From Promethearchaeota archaeon (GTDB lineage: Archaea; Asgardarchaeota; Lokiarchaeia; Sigynarchaeales; SOKP01), in NCBI GenBank assembly GCA_019057975.1, contig JAHLWJ010000115.1:1-13219 (forward strand): a stretch of DNA of 13,219 nt, read 5' to 3'. Made by a program: the position numbers and the translations under genes. A model generated the notes under the pieces. That model ran no database searches. It saw nothing but the letters and a program-made list of their open reading frames with translations, and was not told where the DNA came from. Of this stretch, positions 1 to 6,993 are shown one piece after another (the stretch's first letter is position 1; every line of letters begins with the position of its first letter).

Positions 1-1301
1 TCTTCTTTATTTTGCATTCTTTCTATTGCGGTACCTAATTCCAACCCAATTGTAATTATTAATTCCATCTCTTCAGGTAATAGCGATCTAGTATCTTTAA
101 AGACCATGTTTAATGAACCAATAATTTCAAACTTTGAGAATAAAGGAATTATTGCAGTAGAATTAACTTCTATTCCATCAAAAAATCTTTTAACAACTTC
201 TGGAAAATTGTCATTAATAAGTGCTACTCCTTTAGTAAACACAAAATCATAAGGTTCTTCGTTAATATCCAATTCGCTATTCTGTAGGACAAAATAAGAA
301 GGGAGTCCTTTATGTACTTTAATTCTTGCTACATTGTGAGATTTTTCTATTAAATAAATACTACATCCCTTAAGATCAAATAAATCAATAAAACTATCTC
401 GTATCTTCGCTAACAAATCCGATAAGCTATTCGCTTGATTAGCTATACTTATGATTTTATTCAAGATGTCAGTCTTTTTAACTTGTTCCTTAAGTTTATC
501 TTCAATCAAATGTATATCGGTTATATCATGAAACATGTATTGAATAAAATATTGATCTGCCAGTTGTATTTCGTTTACACTAACTTCTAAATACATTTGC
601 GTGCCTGTAGATTTTTTTATTCTAGAAATAATTGGAGGTGGTTGATCAATTAGATGTTTTACCATATTTCCATCAACTAAACCTTCATCAAACAATTCAA
701 GTTCTAATGCCTCAATGCCAATAATGTCATCTCTTGTTTTTTCGACTAATTTTTCTCCTTCCAAATTAACATCAACTATTATTCCTGATTCCCGATTCAT
801 TATGAAAATAGCATCCCTCGCTGCTTTAAATAGAGCCTGATATCGGTGTTCTGCCATTACTAAGGTCTTAATTGCGGGTTTAATTGATTCAAAATAAGAA
901 AAAAAGAAGTTTTTAATTTCATGTAATTTGTTAGGATCCGCTTTAAAATCTTTAGGTTCATGATCGAAAGCCCTATATGCATCATCAAGTTTTATGATAT
1001 ATTGAGCACATCCGGCTAGAAGTTCATTAGCAAGCATTAAAGTTAAATTTGTACTTGATTCAGTAACTAGTGACAGTAGAAAACTCTCGTATCCACCTCT
1101 AGCAAATGGACTGAGTAGTTTGAAAAATAAATTTGCAGTTTTTAATTTTCCAAATACATGTAGAAATACTTCCTTCGTTGGAAGCTCCATTAGTGAGGGA
1201 ATTTTACTCACGTTTTCATTCTCTAATGATTGAGGTGCTTTTAACACTATCTTGGGTCCATATAGAGGATCAAAACGACTTAAAATTAATGCTGCTTCCA
1301 A
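1..1301 (-). CDS. PAS-GAF sensor protein, C-terminus cut by window edge
   Basis: I translated this frame by hand: 433 codons run open from a TTG at 1301 to the window start, so the C-terminus is missing. Residues 1-150 are a mostly helical region that opens with AALILSRFDPLYGPKIV. About 152-265 reads as a PAS domain (ARDAIFIMNRESGIIVDVN, then a strand ending MFHDITD), and about 280-429 as a GAF domain (KGCSIYLIE, then STAIIPLFSKFEIIGSLNMVF). PAS and GAF domains bind small ligands or mediate signalling; which ligand cannot be told. No kinase or output domain is visible, though one could lie past the edge. The start is chosen because TGA lies in frame three codons upstream (1308-1310) and a TATA box at 1321-1328 is about 24 nt ahead, as expected for a leaderless message. 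A one-base error in the T run at 1300-1303 joining a GTG at 1311 is the alternative. The gene is transcribed away from its neighbour at 1498. Confidence 0.85.
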   Translation of the reverse strand, partial: MEAALILSRFDPLYGPKIVLKAPQSLENENVSKIPSLMELPTKEVFLHVFGKLKTANLFFKLLSPFARGGYESFLLSLVTESSTNLTLMLANELLAGCAQYIIKLDDAYRAFDHEPKDFKADPNKLHEIKNFFFSYFESIKPAIKTLVMAEHRYQALFKAARDAIFIMNRESGIIVDVNLEGEKLVEKTRDDIIGIEALELELFDEGLVDGNMVKHLIDQPPPIISRIKKSTGTQMYLEVSVNEIQLADQYFIQYMFHDITDIHLIEDKLKEQVKKTDILNKIISIANQANSLSDLLAKIRDSFIDLFDLKGCSIYLIEKSHNVARIKVHKGLPSYFVLQNSELDINEEPYDFVFTKGVALINDNFPEVVKRFFDGIEVNSTAIIPLFSKFEIIGSLNMVFKDTRSLLPEEMELIITIGLELGTAIERMQNKE

Positions 1302-1320
1302 AATCTTTCACAGTTTTTAA

Positions 1321-1328
1321 GTATATAC
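1321..1328 (-). promoter_or_regulatory. TATA box of the PAS-GAF gene
   Basis: The sequence GTATATAC is centred about 24 nt upstream of the TTG at 1301. This is the usual archaeal distance from TATA box to transcription start, so the transcript would begin at or within a few bases of the start codon. The placement is seen; promoter function is inferred. Confidence 0.5.
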
Positions 1329-1497
1329 TCTCGAATTTTAAGTAGAAATTGGATTATTTAAATTTATTTTTCAGCAATTATTTTTAAATTATTCTACTAT
1401 ATAATATTAATCTTCATTCTGAATTCATTTTATAGTTTAAGCATCAACCTACCTCTTTAAACCAAATCTTCTAATAAGATCGATCTTTTTCCTTATT

Positions 1498-2136
1498 ATG
1501 ACTATGGAAGAATATTTACAACCGACAGAATTTCTTGATTTTGATAAAAGTCGAGTATATGAAAAAGCCATAGAAATTATTAAAGGATCGAAAACTGACA
1601 AAGAAAAAGCGATTGCTCTTTTTTACTGGGTTAGGGATCAAATCAAGTATAATATGTATACTTATGATCCACGTAATAGGACAAATCTTAAAGCTTCTGT
1701 TACATTACGTAGAAGTAATGGTTTTTGTATGTCAAAAGCCGTATTATTATCTACTTTTGCTCGAGCAGTTGGTATTCCCGCAAGAATCCACATGATAGAT
1801 ATTATAAATCATAAAATTCCTAATTGGATCGAAGAACTAATGGGGACTAAAACTTTTCATTGTCACGGATATAGTGAATTATATATTGATGGAATATGGA
1901 GAAAACTAACTCCTGTATTTGATAAAAGCACAGCAATTAAGGCAGGCTACGTTCCGACAGTAGAATTTGATGGAGAAAAAGACGCCTTGTTATCTCATCA
2001 TGATAAAGAAGGAAATCTATTCGTAGAGTATGCCGAAGATTGGGGAATTTATACTGATGTACCCATAGAAAAAATTCGTGAGATCTTCTCAAATAATTAT
2101 GGGAAAATTTATAATTTCAAAAACCAGACAAATTAG
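1498..2136 (+). CDS. Transglutaminase-like cysteine protein
   Basis: This 212-residue protein fits the transglutaminase-like (papain-fold) superfamily, whose members act as peptidases, amidases or cross-linking enzymes. The N-terminal helices (about 18-50) end in ALFYWVRDQIKY, a typical lead-in. The likely nucleophile is Cys77 in NGFCMSKAVLLSTFARAVGIPAR, followed by the signature 'G-I-P-A-R'. The catalytic histidine is probably His123 (FHCHGYSELYIDG) and the acid Asp142 (KLTPVFDK), which keeps the Cys-His-Asp order. No signal peptide or membrane segment is seen, so it should be cytoplasmic. The start at 1498 has a TAATAAG box about 26 nt upstream; Met3 is an alternative start. The gene converges on ftr with 21 nt between stop codons. 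The substrate is unknown. Archaeal members of this fold are usually annotated only as transglutaminase domain proteins. Confidence 0.85.
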   Translation: MTMEEYLQPTEFLDFDKSRVYEKAIEIIKGSKTDKEKAIALFYWVRDQIKYNMYTYDPRNRTNLKASVTLRRSNGFCMSKAVLLSTFARAVGIPARIHMIDIINHKIPNWIEELMGTKTFHCHGYSELYIDGIWRKLTPVFDKSTAIKAGYVPTVEFDGEKDALLSHHDKEGNLFVEYAEDWGIYTDVPIEKIREIFSNNYGKIYNFKNQTN

Positions 2137-2157
2137 AAAGCTCATAAAATTTTGAAT

Positions 2158-3075
2158 TTAAGAGAAATAAAACTCTTTTAAACCTAATTCTCGTAAATAT
2201 ATTTTATATTTCCCTAATTTTCCTCCATAATTACCTGTTGAAATTTTAATAAGCCCCTCTAAATCAATAATTCCCTCAATTACTTTTAACATTGCTTTTT
2301 CAATGGTTTCAATATCTAAAGCATTAAATACTATTTCTGGAATAGATAATACTCCATCAGGAACCTTAAATTCTTCCGGTGAGAGCTTGGATTTCAATGT
2401 TGGACAATAAAGGTGATTTGTTGATGGTCCAATTTCAGGAAAATTTGTTTCAGGTTTAGAACCGGCGGAACATACATCAAATGTTGTACAGACATTGTCA
2501 ATTTCAGCAATTATTCTTACAGCTTCTCTTCCAACCTTTATTCCTGATTTAATTGAATCGCAAAATAGCCATAAATTACCTCCCATAACTCCTGGAGCAT
2601 AGGAGATTTCTTCCTCTATTATAAAATCATAGCCCATCATTATAGGGACCGAAATTAGTTTTCGATTGAAATTTTCTATTATCCATTCATATCCATCCCC
2701 GCAATGTCCTACATTATTCATCATATTAAAACTATTTTCAACTGCTTTTGGATAATAATCAAAAACGGCAGTAGTAGGCACTACTAGAATGCCTTGTCTC
2801 ATTCTTCTTCCCAATTGATCATAAAATTTTGCAGTAGCTTTTTTGCCAGTCCCATTTACCCACAATTGAACAATAGAACCTAATCTACCGTCAATAGTTT
2901 CACTTTCACTAAGCCATCTTACAATTCCTCCTTCGGCATCACTAAATACAGTTGAAGGAAGTGCCGTAAACGCATTTGCAGCCCTAGTTAAAAATTCAGC
3001 ATCTTGAGCTGTTATCATTAATTGAATACATAGCCCTTCAAAAGCTTCACAATACGTATCTTCAATTATTACCAT
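2158..3075 (-). CDS. ftr: Formylmethanofuran:H4MPT formyltransferase
   Basis: Ftr (EC 2.3.1.101) moves the formyl group between formylmethanofuran and N5 of tetrahydromethanopterin in the cytoplasm. It works in the archaeal methyl branch of the Wood-Ljungdahl pathway or in its oxidative reverse. Recognisable family blocks are IEDTYCEAFEG at the N-terminus, FGDGY-like HCGDGYEW, GVMGGNLWLF, STNHLYCPT, and the C-terminal LIKISTGNYGGKLGKYKI, which closely follows the family's closing motif. At 305 residues the length matches known enzymes (about 297-306). I chose the ATG at 3075 rather than the TTG at 3084 because it gives MVIIEDTY, as in known Ftr starts. A palindromic TATA-like site lies at 3115-3126. 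No other C1-pathway gene (fmd/fwd, mch, mtd, mer) is in the window, so the gene stands alone here. Confidence 0.95.
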   Translation of the reverse strand: MVIIEDTYCEAFEGLCIQLMITAQDAEFLTRAANAFTALPSTVFSDAEGGIVRWLSESETIDGRLGSIVQLWVNGTGKKATAKFYDQLGRRMRQGILVVPTTAVFDYYPKAVENSFNMMNNVGHCGDGYEWIIENFNRKLISVPIMMGYDFIIEEEISYAPGVMGGNLWLFCDSIKSGIKVGREAVRIIAEIDNVCTTFDVCSAGSKPETNFPEIGPSTNHLYCPTLKSKLSPEEFKVPDGVLSIPEIVFNALDIETIEKAMLKVIEGIIDLEGLIKISTGNYGGKLGKYKIYLRELGLKEFYFS

Positions 3076-3114
3076 TTTAAACAATTTATAGTTTTCTTCT
3101 TCAAATATTCTTAA

Positions 3115-3126
3115 ATCTTATAAGAT
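3115..3126 (-). promoter_or_regulatory. Perfect 12-bp palindrome with TATA core, ftr promoter
   Basis: ATCTTATAAGAT is a perfect palindrome in the space between ftr (start 3075) and the divergent gene at 3193. Read on the minus strand its TTATAAG core lies about 46 nt ahead of the ftr ATG, giving a leader near 20 nt. It may serve as TATA box, regulator site, or both. Confidence 0.4.
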
Positions 3127-3146
3127 CCAATAAAGATTTAAAATCT

Positions 3147-3174
3147 ATTATTAACTCTAAATTATTAACTCTAA
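3147..3174. repeat. Two tandem copies of a 14-nt unit
   Basis: The unit ATTATTAACTCTAA occurs twice head to tail (3147-3160 and 3161-3174), ending 18 nt before the ATG at 3193. A TTTAAAA box (about 3137-3143) lies about 25 nt upstream of the middle of the repeat, so the array should overlap the transcription start of the gene at 3193. It could be a regulator site or a simple local duplication. Confidence 0.6.
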
Positions 3175-3192
3175 AAACAGACCTCAAATAAA

Positions 3193-4116
3193 ATGCCAAA
3201 AGCTATAATTTTATATGAAATAGATCAATCATTTGGACCAAATATATTAGCAGAATATTATTTAAAACAAGGCGATAAAATACCAACAACGATATTAAAA
3301 GAATTTTCTGAAAAACATGTAAAAAAAGGTTATTCGGATGTAACTATTCGCGACGAAAACAATCGATATTATTCAAATATAGTTAATGCTGAGTCAATTG
3401 ATAAAGAAAATCTCTATTTAGGATTTATATTACAAGAAGGAGAGGATCTTCTCTCGTTAAAAAGCATCTTTGAAAATATTGAGGGAAAAGTTATTCAAGA
3501 TTTTTCCACCGATAAGAACAAGATGACTGAAATTCTAAAAAATGGTTTAGATTCAATATTAAGCTTGGTTCAAAAACTACAAGAACCTAAAATTATAAAA
3601 GAAATTTTGAATGAGAGAACTAAAAAAATGCTTGACGATGGTCTTCTCCAAGAAGCAAGAGAATTGATTGATATTGGTGAAGAAATTCCTGAAAAACTTG
3701 CACAAGAAGTTAAAGTTGCTGAAGAATTATTAATCGTTAAAGAATATAGAAAAGCAAAGAAAAGTTTTCTCAAAGCTTCAGGGTTGGCAACACTCGTACA
3801 AGAAGATAAAATTGCTTCATTTTTAGAAAATAAAGGCGAACAAGTAGGCATGTTCCCTGATTTGTTAAGAGAACGTGAGAATCTTCAGAAAGAAATTGTA
3901 AAAATTACAAGTGAATTTGAGGATAATAAATTACATATAGACGATTTATTAGTCGATCCAGTAGATAGGTTAATCGATATTTCAAATTATTTTGAAGAAA
4001 ACGAAAAAATAAGTGAATTAACAAAACTAAAAAACAATATACGAAGAGTTTCTCGCTTAGCAAAGGAATTAGATGGATTAAAAAATAAGATAAAAGAAAA
4101 TTTAACAAAGATTTAA
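3193..4116 (+). CDS. Unrecognised protein, alpha/beta N-domain plus long helical tail
   Basis: I do not recognise a named family for these 307 residues. Residues 1-105 look alpha/beta: a first strand and turn KAIILYEIDQSFGPNILAEY, then a strand pair ending NLYLGFILQEGED and a helix SLKSIFENI. The layout strand, helix, strands and a helix after a GxxLxxxED turn recalls longin- or roadblock-like domains, which are common in Asgard archaea, but this is a guess from pattern only. Residues 107-307 are almost wholly helical, charged and coiled-coil-like. The opening motif (ILxxxDxxxGPxI) is shared with the PAS-GAF protein at 1-1301. There are no membrane segments, signal peptide or catalytic motif. 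The stop codon is one base away from that of the convergent ATPase gene (4118), so the messages probably overlap. The good ATG start follows a TTTAAAA box and a tandem repeat. Confidence 0.85.
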   Translation: MPKAIILYEIDQSFGPNILAEYYLKQGDKIPTTILKEFSEKHVKKGYSDVTIRDENNRYYSNIVNAESIDKENLYLGFILQEGEDLLSLKSIFENIEGKVIQDFSTDKNKMTEILKNGLDSILSLVQKLQEPKIIKEILNERTKKMLDDGLLQEARELIDIGEEIPEKLAQEVKVAEELLIVKEYRKAKKSFLKASGLATLVQEDKIASFLENKGEQVGMFPDLLRERENLQKEIVKITSEFEDNKLHIDDLLVDPVDRLIDISNYFEENEKISELTKLKNNIRRVSRLAKELDGLKNKIKENLTKI

Positions 4117-4117
4117 T

Positions 4118-5935
4118 TTATTCTGATGAATCTTCATCTAGTGTAGGTTCTTCTGTTTTAGGTGGGATATATTCACCAATATCTTTAAAAATAATCTTAG
4201 CTATATCCCATCCTCTTTGGGTTGGATATTTTAAGGCATTTTTAATCAATTCTTCTCCAATCTCATTATTTAACTCTACCCTATGAACATCCGGATTGTC
4301 TTTTAAAATCATCTCATACTTTGCGCCTCCAGTTCCCTGGGGTACTATTAGAATCCCATAATCTATTACTTTTTCTGAAATCGCATCTTTTAAGCGTTTT
4401 GCAGCATAATACCCTGCTACTCCCGCGCTTCTATCGAAAGTTTTAATAGATGGAATTTCCAAACCCCATTTTCTGCCTTCTGCTTCGATTAAAGCTGCTA
4501 AAGTTTGCATTCTTTTACCCATCTTAAACTTAAATTCCATTTGAGTTTTATATTTCTTTCCTTTATTATCACCCACCATATTAATACACTTTAAAGTAGC
4601 ACCAGCGACAGATTGAGGATTTACATCGATTGAATATTCTTCTTCTGCTAATATGTCTTCAATTGTCTTTTTAATAACTTCTCTCGGTTTTGAAAAATCT
4701 ATTGCTTCTTCTTCAATCTCCGATGGAGGTCTAGCAGTTGCAACAATATCCGCACCTACTTCTAAAAGTTCTTCTACAGTCATCTCTTCCATAACCACTT
4801 TGTCAATAAATCTTCTGCAAAGTTTAATAGAATTTCTTGGATTTCCTTTAGTCTTTTCATAAATAATTTCAATTAATTTTTCATTCAAGGGAAATAACGG
4901 ATAAAGTGGAGGGTTTAAATTGTTCTCCTCCCAAAAACTCTCCATGGATTTAGAGAAAAATATTTTAAGGTCATTTAAACTGAACGGTTTTAATTCTTGT
5001 TCTGGTTCCATTCTCGAGCGTAATGGGGCGTCTGCTATTTCAATAATTCTTGGCCATATTTCCTTTAACACAGCTATAGTAATGACTAATCCTTTCACTT
5101 CATTATACAATCTCTTTAAAATTTCCAAAAACTTTCTTTCAGCAACTTCACCTAACATGCGATAGGGCGACTCAAGTTCATCAAAATACAGAATTAGAAC
5201 TTTATCTAAATTCTCCGTGATGATTTTAATAAGGGCTAAGCACACATCATCTTCCTCAACAACAGAATTTATTCCTAATTCATTTAATTCCTCATCCTCT
5301 AAACCTTCTCCGAGGAGCCATCTTTCTGCTAAAGCCTTCTTATTTTTATCTAATTGATAAGTAACTAATGCTTTCACACAATCTGCAAAAACACCAGGAA
5401 ATTCCCTGATACCAACTTGAATTACTTCATCAATTTTAGGTTTTTGAAATAATCCTTTTTTCTCACCGCCCCACTTTTTAATTAATCTTTCAGAGACAGT
5501 ATCTAATAGTTCTGCACCAAGTTCCTCGATAATACAAGTATATACATGAAGTAATACACGAATACTCGCAGGAGGACTAGGAACATAAACAATTGTCCAA
5601 TCTACAGGTAAAACGCCTACTTCTATTTCTTGAACTTCTTGTGATTGTTCTAATTTCTTTTTGTTCTCTCTTTCCTTAACCTTAAATGAGTGGTACGCGT
5701 GGGTTTTACCTGAACCTGCGCTTCCCAACAAGGGAATTAATCGACTACTTCTATCCCTAGAAGTTTGTTGTACGAGCCTAAAGACTTCTCGATCTATATA
5801 ACTCCTTGGTCTAGCAATGTCAACTCTATCTGGGATGTCACCACGACTCACAAAGTTCGAAAAGGGCATAATTGGAGCTTCACGTAAAACATCCAAATAC
5901 ATTGCCTTGTCATCGTCACTTAATTCACTATACAT
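4118..5935 (-). CDS. Large P-loop ATPase, ORC/STAND- or BrxD-like
   Basis: This 605-residue protein has a clear nucleotide-binding module. The Walker A motif is GSAGSGKT at 71-78, the Walker B is VLILYFDELE with Asp252-Glu253, and GNPRNS (364-369) resembles the sensor-2 region of ORC/Cdc6 and STAND ATPases. PLRSRMEPE (304-312) is a possible arginine-finger or sensor segment. The pattern RWLLGEGL (205-212), a spacer, then the DELE Walker B recalls the DUF2791/BrxD ATP-binding family. No BREX methylase or other defence gene is nearby, so that role is not supported. After a linker (about 400-440) the C-terminal 160 residues include TLAALIEAEGRKWGLE, KTFDRSAGVAGYY and DYGILIVPQGTGGAKYE; I do not recognise this domain. 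The tail is acidic. A TATA-like element at 5958-5966 (minus strand) is about 27 nt ahead of the ATG, suggesting a leaderless transcript. ATP binding is firm; the role is not. Confidence 0.85.
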   Translation of the reverse strand: MYSELSDDDKAMYLDVLREAPIMPFSNFVSRGDIPDRVDIARPRSYIDREVFRLVQQTSRDRSSRLIPLLGSAGSGKTHAYHSFKVKERENKKKLEQSQEVQEIEVGVLPVDWTIVYVPSPPASIRVLLHVYTCIIEELGAELLDTVSERLIKKWGGEKKGLFQKPKIDEVIQVGIREFPGVFADCVKALVTYQLDKNKKALAERWLLGEGLEDEELNELGINSVVEEDDVCLALIKIITENLDKVLILYFDELESPYRMLGEVAERKFLEILKRLYNEVKGLVITIAVLKEIWPRIIEIADAPLRSRMEPEQELKPFSLNDLKIFFSKSMESFWEENNLNPPLYPLFPLNEKLIEIIYEKTKGNPRNSIKLCRRFIDKVVMEEMTVEELLEVGADIVATARPPSEIEEEAIDFSKPREVIKKTIEDILAEEEYSIDVNPQSVAGATLKCINMVGDNKGKKYKTQMEFKFKMGKRMQTLAALIEAEGRKWGLEIPSIKTFDRSAGVAGYYAAKRLKDAISEKVIDYGILIVPQGTGGAKYEMILKDNPDVHRVELNNEIGEELIKNALKYPTQRGWDIAKIIFKDIGEYIPPKTEEPTLDEDSSE

Positions 5936-5976
5936 AAGATTTCATTCCATTAATTTTAATAATATACCTTTACTTT

Positions 5977-5998
5977 CCAATAACTTTACTTTTATTGG
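5977..5998. promoter_or_regulatory. Inverted repeat upstream of ATPase promoter
   Basis: CCAATAA and TTATTGG form perfect 7-bp arms around 8 nt, in the 251-nt gap between the divergent ATPase (start 5935) and Hsp20 (6187) genes. It lies just upstream of the ATPase TATA-like element, a place where an activator or a repressor could act. A 10-bp palindrome TAAACGTTTA follows at 6009-6018. In such AT-rich sequence chance occurrence is possible. Confidence 0.35.
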
Positions 5999-6081
5999 GA
6001 ATATTATATAAACGTTTACGATATTCGGAAAAACATTTTCTAATATAGATAAAATTTTTTTTTCCTAACATTTAAGCTATT

Positions 6082-6147
6082 ATGTATTTATATCTAAATA
6101 GACAAATAAAAATTTAAGGTGAAATTTATATCCATGTATTTATATCT
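6082..6147 (+). promoter_or_regulatory. Duplicated TATA-like element before hsp20
   Basis: The 14-nt string ATGTATTTATATCT occurs twice on the plus strand, at 6082-6095 and 6134-6147, exactly 52 bp apart (close to five helical turns). The second copy contains a TTTATAT box about 45 nt ahead of the hsp20 ATG, predicting a leader of about 20 nt with GAGATGA close to the start codon. The first may be an alternative promoter or an upstream copy of the same binding site. The repeat is seen; the function is inferred. Confidence 0.5.
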
Positions 6148-6186
6148 TACATTCGCACAAAAATGTTATTAATGAGATGATTTTTC

Positions 6187-6852
6187 ATGCCTAAAAAAGA
6201 TAAATATGATGATGAGGATGAAGATGAGGAACAAGATCCTTTTGACTTTTCCAAATTTATTGGTGATCCAAGTAAATTCTTTTCAGATCCTAACAAGTTT
6301 CTCATAGATCCTAGTAAACTTTTTGGCTCAAAACAATTTAGACAGCTTTTTAATGATCTATTCGAAAAAATTTCAAAAAATTTACCACCTGAGTTTCAAA
6401 ATCTTTCCCCGAAAGATCTTATGAGAGAATTCAGAAAAAATAAGTCAAAATTCGGTTTAAACTCTCCAATAATGTATGGTATTAATATTAATATAGGCCC
6501 TGATGGTAAACCTACAATAGATTCATTTGGTAATATTAGACCTAAACCAACTTCAGGAGAACCGGTTGTTAAATCAAAGAGAGAGCCATTAGTCGAAGTT
6601 AGTGAAGAAAAAGACCAAATAATTGTGATAGCAGAAATGCCTGGAGTGGATCGCGATGATATTGAACTTGAAGCAACAAATGATAGCTTAATTATTTCTA
6701 CTAAAGAAAAAGCAAAAATGCATTATTATAAAAAAATTAAATTAACTACAGCCGTAAATTCAGATGTTGCAAAAGCTCGTTATACTAATGGAATTCTTGA
6801 AGTCCGATTGAAAAAAATTGATGAAAAGCGTACAAACATCCAGATTGATTAA
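6187..6852 (+). CDS. Hsp20 family small heat-shock protein
   Basis: Small heat-shock proteins are ATP-independent holdase chaperones that form large oligomers in the cytoplasm. Residues 132-211 are an alpha-crystallin domain: EPLVEVSEEKDQIIVIAEMPGV, DDIELEATNDSLIIS, and ARYTNGILEVRLKK, whose Asn-Gly-Ile-Leu matches the family A-x-x-x-n-G-v-L signature. The C-terminal IQI (218-220) is the IxI motif that docks onto neighbouring subunits. The segment INIGPDGKPTIDSFGNIRP before the domain is familiar from archaeal Hsp20 proteins. The first 20 residues are strongly acidic, and residues 25-45 are three 7-residue repeats of the form x-x-D-P-x-K-F/L. At 221 residues it is longer than the usual 140-170 because of this N-terminal arm. 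The start codon follows GAGATGA and a duplicated TATA-like element. Downstream, arms TCTTCTT (6915-6921) and AAGAAGA (6930-6936) could form a stem-loop ahead of the next gene. Confidence 0.93.
   Translation: MPKKDKYDDEDEDEEQDPFDFSKFIGDPSKFFSDPNKFLIDPSKLFGSKQFRQLFNDLFEKISKNLPPEFQNLSPKDLMREFRKNKSKFGLNSPIMYGININIGPDGKPTIDSFGNIRPKPTSGEPVVKSKREPLVEVSEEKDQIIVIAEMPGVDRDDIELEATNDSLIISTKEKAKMHYYKKIKLTTAVNSDVAKARYTNGILEVRLKKIDEKRTNIQID
6259..6321 (+). repeat. Three in-frame 21-nt repeats in hsp20 N-terminus
   Basis: The region encodes IGDPSKF, FSDPNKF and LIDPSKL in tandem (residues 25-45). The protein units are much more alike than the DNA units, so this looks like an old, selected repeat rather than a fresh duplication. 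Confidence 0.7.
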
Positions 6853-6993
6853 ATGTTTATATAAAATTGTGGATAAATATCTGCTATCTACATTTAATCT
6901 ATGGTTTTTTAAATTCTTCTTCCTTAAATAAGAAGATTTATTAGATAATTTAACAAATAGACTTTTTAATTAACTTTATTTTGGTAAAAAAAT

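Noticed and set aside
1133..1345. 70-residue plus-strand frame
   Set aside because: It lies opposite the PAS-GAF gene, which has the better protein sequence; treated as a shadow.
3570..4108. Two minus-strand frames opposite the gene at 3193
   Set aside because: Low-complexity S/L-rich translations without a promoter, antisense to a well-formed gene.
4118..5935. BREX or other defence locus suggested by the BrxD-like ATPase pattern
   Set aside because: No methylase, nuclease or other defence gene lies on either side.
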